Below, piece after piece: positions 1 through 6,029 of a stretch of 9,291 nt of DNA; within the stretch, counting starts at the first letter, position 1, and every line of letters begins with the position of its first letter. The notes below the pieces were generated by a model. That model made no database searches and had not been told where the DNA came from. It saw only the letters and a program-made list of their open reading frames with translations. Position numbers and translations under genes: made by a program. Location: contig JAEZOA010000070.1 of the NCBI GenBank assembly GCA_023441625.1, positions 1 through 9,291 on the forward strand, given 5' to 3'. Source of the stretch: Bacillota bacterium (GTDB lineage Bacteria; Bacillota; Clostridia; Acetivibrionales; DSM-1351).

Positions 1-288
1 GTTCTTATATTTATTAACAAATTCAGATATCTCCACATAAGACATTGGATAAGGGCATTGATATCTCCCTACCTCATTTCCATTTCTAGGTACCAAAATC
101 ACATATAGGCACCAATATGGAGGTTCGAAACTCTTAAGAATATCCAGCATCAGGTTAATTTGATTTTTTACAGGTGCAACAGTTATCCTTTTATAATTGG
201 GATAGGTTTCAACACACCAGGAATCATTATAAAAATACTCTTCTTCAGAATCACCGACTAAAATCCCAAACTTAAATATTTCGCTCAT
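1..288 (-). CDS. Uncharacterised small protein, N-terminal 96 residues (runs off the window)
   Basis: An open frame starts at the ATG at 286-288 and stays open for 96 codons to the window edge, so the C-terminus is missing. The start is supported by a GAGGAA ribosome binding site (295-300) six bases upstream and by a promoter candidate at 335-363. The N-terminus (MSEIFKFGILVGDSEEEYF) has no signal peptide or membrane segment, so the product is probably cytoplasmic. Residues 61-77 read LYVILVPRNGNEVGRYQ and are followed by CPYPMSYVEISEFVNKY, a pattern of a beta strand, a charged turn and a helix. From memory, similar LYVL-PR-G-E-GRYQ stretches occur in small uncharacterised bacterial proteins, some of them perhaps immunity-like, but I cannot name the family. 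It is separated from nrdJ by two hairpins and is probably its own transcription unit. Confidence 0.75.
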   Translation of the reverse strand, partial: MSEIFKFGILVGDSEEEYFYNDSWCVETYPNYKRITVAPVKNQINLMLDILKSFEPPYWCLYVILVPRNGNEVGRYQCPYPMSYVEISEFVNKYKN

Positions 289-294
289 TACTTA

Positions 295-300
295 TTCCTC
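295..300 (-). promoter_or_regulatory. Ribosome binding site of the left-edge gene
   Basis: GAGGAA on the minus strand lies six bases before the ATG at 288. It fixes the start of an otherwise incomplete gene. Confidence 0.7.
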
Positions 301-334
301 AATTTGTAATATTTTTAGATGATTTCATATTGAT

Positions 335-363
335 ATTCTATCTTAATAGCTAAATAATTACAA
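335..363 (-). promoter_or_regulatory. SigA-type promoter candidate for the left-edge gene
   Basis: On the minus strand, TTGTAA (358-363) and TAGAAT (335-340) are separated by exactly 17 bases. This would give a leader of about 40 bases before the ATG at 288. It lies downstream of the hairpins that follow nrdJ, as expected for an independent unit. In so AT-rich a stretch a chance match is possible. Confidence 0.5.
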
Positions 364-448
364 TCGCAATAATCTTTTGTAAATTGACCATAAACATAAT
401 AAGTAATAATTTATTAATATGGTGCCAAATTTACATAAACCAAATGAC

Positions 449-478
449 AAAAAGACCCCTTTATTCAGGAAGTCTTTT
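449..478 (-). terminator. Intrinsic terminator after nrdJ (distal hairpin)
   Basis: The minus strand reads AAAAGACTTC, then a short loop, then GGGGTCTTTTT. This gives a stem of about ten pairs including two G-U pairs, followed by a T run. It is the better terminator of the two hairpins between nrdJ and the next gene. On the plus strand the T tract is also present, so it may work both ways, though I see no plus-strand gene here. Confidence 0.65.
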
Positions 479-514
479 GTATCAAGCATTTTAAGCATTT
501 TATATTTTATACAA

Positions 515-555
515 ATCTAGAAATAAATCAAATTTAACTTGATTTATTTCTAGAT
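515..555 (-). terminator. 17-bp perfect inverted repeat downstream of nrdJ
   Basis: ATCTAGAAATAAATCAA (515-531) and its exact reverse complement (539-555) flank a seven-base loop. It begins about 80 bases after the nrdJ stop codon. On the minus strand the T tract behind it is weak (TTTGTATAAA), so it may act as a 3'-end stabilising hairpin or as a weak terminator backed by the hairpin at 449-478. The rest of 289-633 holds the promoter candidate at 335-363 and otherwise nothing I recognise. Confidence 0.55.
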
Positions 556-633
556 CACAATAATTATTTCCCAGTTACTTCTAGTAAAATCATCTCATAC
601 CAAGCTTTTCAAGACTTATAATATAAGAAGGTT

Positions 634-3600
634 TCACCCACACTTACTATACCCACAGTGTCTACAAATCACACAGCCACCCTCATGTTCAACGGACTTG
701 CCGCATTCGGGGCATTCTCCTGTTGATTCCTGAGAATTCAAAACATTTTGCGGGTTTGAACAATCCTCTATCATAGAGCATGCACCACAATCAGTTTCGC
801 ACTCTGTAATAGGAATATTTCTGGCAGTTGGAGTCTGTAACACACTGTATTCTTGTATATTTAGCTCTGTTGTTGCCTCTTCGTCCTTGCTGCTCTGGAT
901 TTTTGCCACCTTTTCGATTAGTCTGCCTATAGCATCAGGACAAGATAGCACCTTTAGTCCCTTTTGGCGAATAGTAGATGGGCATCTAATGCCTTTTAGC
1001 TGCTCAACTATTGACTTAGCATCCATTCCAGAACGCAGTGCTACAGAAATTAATCTACTAGTTGCTTCTGATTGTGAAGGACAGCCTCCTGCACGGCCGG
1101 TATTAGTAAACACCTCGCAAATTCCATTGTCATCATAGTTAACTGTTACATATAAATTTCCACAGCCGATTTTTACCTTCTCGGTAAAACCGGTTGTGAT
1201 GTCAGGTCTTGGTCTTGGCTCAATTCCACAACTCTTTTCCAGAATTGTACCATCATTATTTACATCACAGGAATCACAATAAACATTCTCACCAGCAGGC
1301 AAGGGTTTATTTGCATCATCTTCCTTGCCCTTAACCTTACCAATATTGAGCACCTGCATATCTCGGCTTCCGTCTCTGTATATGGTTACTCCTTTACACT
1401 GGGTTTTATATGCAAGGGTAAAAACCTCACTGACATCATCAATTGTAGCATCGTGGCCCAAATTAACAGTTTTTGAAACAGCATTATCCGTATGTCTTTG
1501 GAAAGCTGCCTGCATTTTTACATGCCATTCAGGTAATACGTCATGAGCGGTTACAAATATATCCTGTACCTTTTTAGGCACTTCCTTTATACCTTTAACA
1601 GTACCCTTCTTTGCAATTTCTCTCATTAATTCCTCAGAATAGAATTTCTCGTTCATTGCAATATTTTTGAATACTGGATTTACCTCAACTAACTCGTTAT
1701 TATCCATAACATTTCTGATATATGAAATCGCAAATATAGGTTCAATTCCGCTTGAAACACCTGCAATCAAGCTCAAAGTACCTGTTGGAGCAATTGTTGT
1801 AGTAGTTGCGTTTCGAAGCTTAATTCCCTCCTTAGCAAAAATACTATTCTCATAATAAGGGAAAACACCCTTTTGCTCAGCTAATTCTTGAGATGCCTTC
1901 TTAGCATTTGCTTGTATAAAGCTCATTACTTTATCGGCAAGATCAATTGCTTCCTGAGAATTATAAGCTATCCCCATAGCGCATAGTATGTCAGCCCAAC
2001 CCATTATTCCCAAACCAATTTTTCTAGTACCCCTAGTCATCTTATCAATGTCTGGTAGTGGGTATTTATTAACCTCTATAACATTATCTAGAAAATGCAC
2101 AGCCTTTTTAACTGTCATTGCTAACTTATCAAAGTCAAGTTGGCTTTTATCTTCCTTTAGCATATTATATAAATTAATAGACCCCAGATTACATGCCTCA
2201 AATGGAAGTAATGGCTGCTCACCACAATTGTGCACGTAAATTCCATTTGCATCAAAAGCATTTATTCCTGGAACTTGAACATCATAAACTTCCTTCTCTC
2301 CACCATCACACACTTCAACTACTGTTGAAACAAATCGTTCTCCGTATAGAGAGCGTTTAAAGGTTTTTAAAATATTCTCTAGCTTATTTTGTTTTGTAAC
2401 ACTAGCGAATCCAATGCGTTCAGAAAAAATAAGCATATTATCCTTAGAAATAACAAGTTCATTTCCCACTGAAGTATTATACTCACTATAGCCACCATTA
2501 CCGTTTGGAAGCAATTTGTATCCACTTGGCTTTCTGTTAGTATAGATAGTTGAGGCAATACCTAGTCTTAGAAGCATCCTCTGCGCTGTATTTAATGTTG
2601 ATAAGTCCTTTTGCCATAGTCGGATAGAAGCACCCTTCTCCAAGTTCCCCACAACAGTTCCATCTGAATCGAATAGTCCTTTTAAGAACCCAACATGAAA
2701 ATCATAGCCTGTCTTTTCTAGCTCTGGATTAACCTTCTTATTACCTACGACAATACCATATTCTTCTGCCAAATCCCTTAATGCAGTAAGTCTCATTCTA
2801 TGCTCAGCTCTATCTTCTATAACAGATTGAAAGCCTTTAAAATCAGAACGATGAGGTAGCGTATAGGCTGAATCCCCAGCCGCCTTCATTAATGACTCAG
2901 ACTCCTCATTGTTTCCCCATATACTGATAATACCGCCATCTTTTTTAAGTGTTCCATCACCAAGTAATAGACCTAATAAATAGCCTTGGTTAAAATCACC
3001 TTCACCCTTCCATTTAATGTCTCTATTGTTTGATAAAATTAATTTATCTCCTGGAACTATACTTCTAGCTGGTTTCCATTCCTCTTCAATTTTAAATCTG
3101 TTTATACTCTTTGCAACTCTAATTAAATGATCTTCAGTAGCATTTATCGTATATCCCCTGTTAGTTGAAATACTTAGAACCTTCTTAGTACCTGTCTTAA
3201 AGAAACCCTCAGGTGCAGTTTCATAAAACAGTCCATTTAAAGCTAACTTTGTTTGCTTACCCAAAATATCTAATATTTGGCAAGGACCTTCATTTGTCAA
3301 AACCCATGTATCACCTGTTAGACATGGGTTAGTGCTCTCTATCTCACCAAGTTCTGGTGTAACGTTGTCCTTATTAAGCCTGTCAATAAAAATAATTCCT
3401 GGCTCGCCATTCTTCCAAGCCATTTCAACTATTGTGTCAAAAACCTTTTTAGCATTTAATTTACCTACAGGCTGTTTAGTTTTCGGATCAACTAACTCAT
3501 ATTCTAAATTATGCTCTACTGCCTTCATAAAATCTTCAGTAATTCCAACACTTAAATTGAAATTAGTTATCTCTGAGTTATCCTTTTTGCATGAAATAAA

Positions 3601-4134
3601 GTCAAGAATATCTGGGTGATCAATTCTCAAAATGCCCATATTAGCACCACGACGAGTGCCTCCTTGCTTAACTGCCTCAGTAGCTGCATTAAATACCTTC
3701 ATAAAACTTATCGGACCACTAGCTACTCCCCCAGTGGAATTTACCGAAGCACCCTTTGGGCGTAATCTGGAAAAACTAAAACCAGTTCCCCCTCCACTTT
3801 TATGTATCAAAGCAGCATTTTTGATAGTCTCAAAAATGCCTTCCATTGTGTCCTCAATTGGCAGTACAAAACATGCACTTAGCTGACCGAGTGGCCTACC
3901 CGCATTCATTAGTGTAGGAGAATTAGGTAAAAACTCCAAATCAGCCATCATATTAAAAAAGTCCTGTTCAATTTGGTCTAAGCCTTTTTTATCGGTATAT
4001 TTAGCATCAGCTGAAGCAATTGCCTTTGCTACACGTCTAAACATCCCCTCACAGTCCTCAATTAAATTACCATTCTCATCCTTTTCCAAATATCTCTTTT
4101 CTAATACTTTAATGGCATTTTCAGAAAGCTTCAT
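634..4134 (-). CDS. nrdJ: Adenosylcobalamin-dependent (class II) ribonucleotide reductase with in-frame intein
   Basis: Reduces ribonucleotides to deoxyribonucleotides in the cytoplasm, using coenzyme B12 to generate the thiyl radical. The ATG at 4134 is chosen because GAGAGGAG (4143-4150) sits eight bases upstream; an in-frame TTG at 4158 would swallow that site. The precursor is 1166 residues: host 1-270, intein 271-636, host 637-1166, giving about 800 residues after splicing, normal for clostridial NrdJ. Visible motifs are FLPNSPTLMNAG, redox Cys88 (LSACFVLP), SGGGTGFSFS (113-122), QGGTRRGANMG (157-167), N269/C637/E639 from the split NPCGEQPL active site, redox partner Cys648, PTGTLSLIAGVSSGIEP (783-799) and a TSCPD domain around 951-1065. 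A cysteine-rich tail ends in CRHCGYSKCG. There is no N-terminal ATP-cone, so classical dATP overall-activity control through that domain is absent. Transcription is probably controlled by NrdR (see boxes). Residue assignments follow the T. maritima NrdJ and E. coli NrdA pattern from memory. Confidence 0.96.
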   Translation of the reverse strand: MKLSENAIKVLEKRYLEKDENGNLIEDCEGMFRRVAKAIASADAKYTDKKGLDQIEQDFFNMMADLEFLPNSPTLMNAGRPLGQLSACFVLPIEDTMEGIFETIKNAALIHKSGGGTGFSFSRLRPKGASVNSTGGVASGPISFMKVFNAATEAVKQGGTRRGANMGILRIDHPDILDFISCKKDNSEITNFNLSVGITEDFMKAVEHNLEYELVDPKTKQPVGKLNAKKVFDTIVEMAWKNGEPGIIFIDRLNKDNVTPELGEIESTNPCLTGDTWVLTNEGPCQILDILGKQTKLALNGLFYETAPEGFFKTGTKKVLSISTNRGYTINATEDHLIRVAKSINRFKIEEEWKPARSIVPGDKLILSNNRDIKWKGEGDFNQGYLLGLLLGDGTLKKDGGIISIWGNNEESESLMKAAGDSAYTLPHRSDFKGFQSVIEDRAEHRMRLTALRDLAEEYGIVVGNKKVNPELEKTGYDFHVGFLKGLFDSDGTVVGNLEKGASIRLWQKDLSTLNTAQRMLLRLGIASTIYTNRKPSGYKLLPNGNGGYSEYNTSVGNELVISKDNMLIFSERIGFASVTKQNKLENILKTFKRSLYGERFVSTVVEVCDGGEKEVYDVQVPGINAFDANGIYVHNCGEQPLLPFEACNLGSINLYNMLKEDKSQLDFDKLAMTVKKAVHFLDNVIEVNKYPLPDIDKMTRGTRKIGLGIMGWADILCAMGIAYNSQEAIDLADKVMSFIQANAKKASQELAEQKGVFPYYENSIFAKEGIKLRNATTTTIAPTGTLSLIAGVSSGIEPIFAISYIRNVMDNNELVEVNPVFKNIAMNEKFYSEELMREIAKKGTVKGIKEVPKKVQDIFVTAHDVLPEWHVKMQAAFQRHTDNAVSKTVNLGHDATIDDVSEVFTLAYKTQCKGVTIYRDGSRDMQVLNIGKVKGKEDDANKPLPAGENVYCDSCDVNNDGTILEKSCGIEPRPRPDITTGFTEKVKIGCGNLYVTVNYDDNGICEVFTNTGRAGGCPSQSEATSRLISVALRSGMDAKSIVEQLKGIRCPSTIRQKGLKVLSCPDAIGRLIEKVAKIQSSKDEEATTELNIQEYSVLQTPTARNIPITECETDCGACSMIEDCSNPQNVLNSQESTGECPECGKSVEHEGGCVICRHCGYSKCG
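2227..3324 (-). other. Intein in NrdJ with LAGLIDADG homing endonuclease (366 aa)
   Basis: Removing residues 271-636 restores the conserved host sequence STNP/CGEQPLLPFEACNLG. The intein begins with Cys (CLTGDTWVLT, block A), carries T-x-x-H in block B (TEDH, 333-336) and ends GIYVHN (His635, Asn636), followed by Cys637 as the +1 nucleophile. All residues needed for standard cysteine-type splicing are therefore present. Two dodecapeptide motifs, LLGLLLGDG (386-394) and LKGLFDSDG (484-492), keep the metal-binding aspartates Asp393 and Asp491, so the homing endonuclease could be active. The length fits a Hint splicing fold of about 140 residues plus an endonuclease of about 220. The frame is intact, with no sign of decay. 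Activity itself cannot be read from the sequence. Confidence 0.95.
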
Positions 4135-4142
4135 TAGTAAAT

Positions 4143-4150
4143 CTCCTCTC
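4143..4150 (-). promoter_or_regulatory. Ribosome binding site that decides the nrdJ start
   Basis: GAGAGGAG lies eight bases before the ATG at 4134. An upstream in-frame TTG at 4158 has no comparable site and would put this sequence inside the coding region, so the ATG is preferred. Confidence 0.8.
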
Positions 4151-4155
4151 AACAA

Positions 4156-4171
4156 CAACTATATTTAGTAC
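4156..4171 (-). promoter_or_regulatory. Second NrdR-box-like palindrome in the nrdJ leader
   Basis: The minus strand reads GTACTAAATATAGTTG. Against the NrdR-box consensus as I recall it (ACACWATATATWGTGT) it matches 11 of 16 positions, and 11 of 12 in the core ACTAAATATAGT. Its centre is 30 bp from that of the stronger box at 4186-4201, close to three helical turns, which is how paired NrdR boxes are usually arranged (about 31-32 bp). On its own it would be weak; the spacing is what supports it. Confidence 0.5.
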
Positions 4172-4185
4172 TTTAATTTTGCTTG

Positions 4186-4201
4186 GCACAATATATTGTA
4201 T
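4186..4201 (-). promoter_or_regulatory. NrdR box overlapping the nrdJ -10 element
   Basis: The minus strand reads ATACAATATATTGTGC, matching 14 of 16 positions of the recalled NrdR consensus ACACWATATATWGTGT, with a perfect 12-bp palindrome ACAATATATTGT at its centre. NrdR is the nucleotide-sensing repressor of bacterial ribonucleotide reductase genes. The box covers the -10 hexamer, so bound repressor would block RNA polymerase. The nrdR gene is not in this window. Confidence 0.75.
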
Positions 4202-4223
4202 CACCATATCTAATAGTATTCAA
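4195..4223 (-). promoter_or_regulatory. SigA-type promoter of nrdJ
   Basis: TTGAAT (4218-4223) and TACAAT (4195-4200) on the minus strand are spaced by exactly 17 bases. The expected start point near 4188 gives a leader of about 54 bases. The overlap with the NrdR box supports both calls. Confidence 0.7.
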
Positions 4224-4280
4224 TATGTGGCCATTTATTTTTATGACTATTTTGCAAAAAAGCAGAGTTACATTTATCGA

Positions 4281-4344
4281 TGATATGCTTCTCCTTGTTA
4301 TAAACAGTTTTATTATTTTTAACTGTCTACCTCAAAGTGGAACA
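4281..4344 (-). mobile_element. Possible relic of an insertion-sequence end upstream of nrdJ
   Basis: On the minus strand, TGTTCCACTTTGAGGTAGAC (starting at 4344) resembles, from memory, the terminal sequence of IS3-like elements. It is followed at the distance expected for a transposase leader by an AAGGAG ribosome binding site. No transposase frame follows: where a start codon would be expected the sequence reads ATC. A small inverted repeat ACAGTT/AACTGT (4304-4309, 4321-4326) lies inside. No second end or target-site duplication was found. This could equally be ordinary intergenic DNA. Confidence 0.25.
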
Positions 4345-4388
4345 TATCAAAATGCGACCCTGCTCTTTATTATAATATTTGCTATATC

Positions 4389-5708
4389 TTATTCTTTCTC
4401 AAAATATGCTTCTTGATACTTATTACTTGCATCCCAAAGTATCCATTCTTCGTACCCAGCGTCATAAACACCCTTAATCTGCTCTTTAATCTGCTGAGCT
4501 CCATATGTCTGATAATAGCCCTTTGAAAGGTACCTTGCTGTAAAGGCCTGAATGTATGGTCTAACCTTAGACTTATAGTTTGGCACTTCCGCAATCTTTG
4601 TCTTACAAGATAGTAATGCATTATACATTACGCTATATGGCTCTAAATCCGGCTTTGTAAAAGTAACTCCATTAATTTTTTGTCCAACGCCATTACCCAT
4701 AATTCCTTTAGATGAATTTGCATAATGTGAAGGATATATCATAGGACTAATACAGTAGATATCCTTTCCTACTTCATCTATTTTTTGCCCTATACTTTCG
4801 CCATCGCCCTTACTTTCAATAATTATTGCGAACACGTCAGCAGAAACCGGTACTCCTAACCCTTCATGAATTTCTTTTTCTGCCTTTGCCAAAAATCCAT
4901 TTATAGCCTCTGACTTAGCAGGAACACTCGTACCATAGTCAAAATCATTCTTCCTTCCAGTTGGGAATCTGACATAATCAAACTGTATTTCATCAAAGCC
5001 TTTCGAAACTGCTTCCTTAGCAATAGCAATATTATAATCCCAAACTTCCTCATTATATGGATTTGTCCATGGATCTTTTCCATTCTCAAGCCATAATGTA
5101 CCTTTTGGTGTCTTTATTCCTAAATCAGCTCTGCTTTTCGCTAGAGTCTTATCTCTAAATGTTACTATACGTCCTATAACATATATTCCATTATCGTGGA
5201 ATTTTTTAACAAGCTCTTCAGGCTTGTAATATTTAGTTTCCTCGCCATATTTTTTTACCATCTCTAGATCAGACTCATAATTTACAGAGCCATCCTCTTT
5301 AACATCAAGTACAACTGTATTTATTTCTGTTGATTTAGCTAGAGCAATAATACTGTCAACTTTTGTAGATGAGCCACCTGAAGGTCCTGTAAGATATACA
5401 GCCTTAACCTTAACATCTTTAATACTTGGCGAAAGTTGTAACCCATTTGCTGTGGGCGCTGGGGTAGTCGCTGTAGAATTTGAAGCTGAAGCCTCTGTAG
5501 TAGTGTTTGATGGCTCTAAAGTTGTTGATGCTGTTTCATTAGATACCTGACTTGAATTTGAAGCACTAGTATTACTTTGTCCTGCCACAGACGTTCCTGC
5601 ACTCATTTGACTTGTGCTATTAGCACTATCCTTATCACTTGATGTGCATGATGTAAGAAGCATGCTAGATATGATCGCTGTAACTACAATTACGCTTTTA
5701 ATTTTCAT
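4389..5708 (-). CDS. Lipoprotein with DUF4015-type putative glycoside hydrolase domain
   Basis: Residues 1-21 form a lipoprotein signal with lipobox LTSC, so Cys21 would be lipidated and the protein held on the outer face of the membrane. Residues 22-98 are a Ser/Thr/Asn/Ala-rich linker spanning the wall. The rest, about 99-435, is a TIM-barrel-like domain of the DUF4015/COG1306 type. Supporting motifs are VKAVYLTG at the first strand, VVLDVKEDG, the family signature FDEIQFDYVRFP (238-249), SPMIYPSHY (321-329), RPYIQAF and EWILWDAS near the C-terminus. The family is predicted to hydrolyse polysaccharide, but its substrate is unknown to me and no catalytic pair can be assigned with certainty; acidic residues such as Asp244 in the signature are candidates. 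The ATG at 5708 is chosen because the signal peptide begins there and GGGG (5714-5717) precedes it. The frame is open upstream to 5834, but that extension would bury the signal peptide. Confidence 0.88.
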   Translation of the reverse strand: MKIKSVIVVTAIISSMLLTSCTSSDKDSANSTSQMSAGTSVAGQSNTSASNSSQVSNETASTTLEPSNTTTEASASNSTATTPAPTANGLQLSPSIKDVKVKAVYLTGPSGGSSTKVDSIIALAKSTEINTVVLDVKEDGSVNYESDLEMVKKYGEETKYYKPEELVKKFHDNGIYVIGRIVTFRDKTLAKSRADLGIKTPKGTLWLENGKDPWTNPYNEEVWDYNIAIAKEAVSKGFDEIQFDYVRFPTGRKNDFDYGTSVPAKSEAINGFLAKAEKEIHEGLGVPVSADVFAIIIESKGDGESIGQKIDEVGKDIYCISPMIYPSHYANSSKGIMGNGVGQKINGVTFTKPDLEPYSVMYNALLSCKTKIAEVPNYKSKVRPYIQAFTARYLSKGYYQTYGAQQIKEQIKGVYDAGYEEWILWDASNKYQEAYFEKE

Positions 5709-5748
5709 AAATACCCCATCCCAAAAATTATTTTTTGACTTTTTCTTT

Positions 5749-5820
5749 AGTATAAGCTTGAATCGCATTTTTATTAATATATAAGAAACCAAATAACGAA
5801 AGTCCAAGCCACTTATGCTA
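5749..5820 (-). promoter_or_regulatory. Long imperfect hairpin in the leader of the lipoprotein gene
   Basis: In the predicted mRNA leader, UAGCAUAAG, UGG (bulge) and CUUGGA can pair with UUCAAGCUUAUACUA further down. That gives 3+5+6 pairs with one mismatch and one three-base bulge, closing a loop of about 40 bases. It ends roughly 40 bases before the start codon. The fold could be a regulatory leader or simply the footprint of inverted protein-binding sites. I do not recognise a known riboswitch core in it. Confidence 0.35.
5791..5820 (-). repeat. Intergenic direct repeat, copy 2
   Basis: On the plus strand AAATAACGAAAGTCCAAGCC, then ACTTATGCTAAT, closely matches the copy at 5907-5947 after a gap of a few bases. 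It lies in the leader just downstream of the promoter. A shorter, looser copy appears inverted at 5752-5770. The function is unknown. Confidence 0.6.
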
Positions 5821-5825
5821 ATATA

Positions 5826-5856
5826 ATGCCACATTAGAAATTATACCTAATGGCAT
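5826..5856 (-). promoter_or_regulatory. Imperfect palindrome around the -10 box (possible operator)
   Basis: On the plus strand ATGCCACATTAG (5826-5837) and CTAATGGCAT (5847-5856) are inverted repeats differing only by a two-base insertion. They flank the -10 hexamer of the lipoprotein gene. This position is typical for a repressor operator; the regulator is unknown. Confidence 0.45.
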
Positions 5857-5868
5857 ACCAAAAATCAA
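5840..5868 (-). promoter_or_regulatory. SigA-type promoter of the lipoprotein gene
   Basis: TTGATT (5863-5868) and a perfect TATAAT (5840-5845) on the minus strand have 17-base spacing. Start near 5833 gives a leader of about 125 bases. A perfect -35 hexamer TTGACA at 5885-5890 has no good -10 at the right distance and is a less likely alternative. Confidence 0.7.
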
Positions 5869-5906
5869 ACATATTATCAGAACTTGTCAAACATAATAAA
5901 ATGATT

Positions 5907-5947
5907 AAACAACGCAAGTTCAAGCCAACATAGCTTATGTTAATTAC
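5907..5947 (-). repeat. Intergenic direct repeat, copy 1
   Basis: On the plus strand AAACAACGCAAGTTCAAGCC, then a short insert, then GCTTATGTTAAT, matches copy 2 at 5791-5820. The offset between copies is 116 bases. It lies roughly 40-80 bases upstream of the -35 box, just past the terminator of the preceding gene. Includes a small inverted repeat AACATA/TATGTT. The rest of 5709-6029 holds the promoter, leader and terminator annotated separately. Confidence 0.6.
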
Positions 5948-5948
5948 A

Positions 5949-5988
5949 AAAGGTTCATTCCACTTATAAATCTGGAATGAACCTTTTT
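5949..5988 (-). terminator. Intrinsic terminator of the CBM3-FN3 gene
   Basis: AAAAGGTTCATTCCA (5949-5963) and its exact reverse complement (5974-5988) form a 15-bp stem with a ten-base loop, 41 bases after the stop codon at 6030. The T tract on the minus strand is short (TTTTGTAATT). Confidence 0.85.
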
Positions 5989-6029
5989 ATGCTTCTAAAT
6001 AACTTTTGCTCTGGCTACCGCAAATCCAA

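Noticed and set aside
4189..4239. A further NrdR box upstream of the -35 element
   Set aside because: Best alignments reach only about 10 of 16 positions at a centre distance of 27 bp, or fewer matches at 21 or 31 bp, so nothing upstream is convincing.
4255..4375. Terminator for the lipoprotein gene formed by AGAGCAG and CTGCTTTTTT stretches
   Set aside because: Only five or six bases pair over a distance of about 100 bases, and the smaller ACAGTT/AACTGT hairpin lacks a T tract.
4183..4416. Plus-strand frame of 77 codons between nrdJ and the lipoprotein gene
   Set aside because: It has no ribosome binding site I can see, overlaps the nrdJ promoter and the lipoprotein 3' end on the opposite strand, and its hydrophobic content follows from AT-rich sequence.
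5709..5834. N-terminal extension of the lipoprotein frame
   Set aside because: It would place 42 charged and hydrophobic residues before a clear lipoprotein signal peptide, and it overlaps the predicted leader and transcription start.
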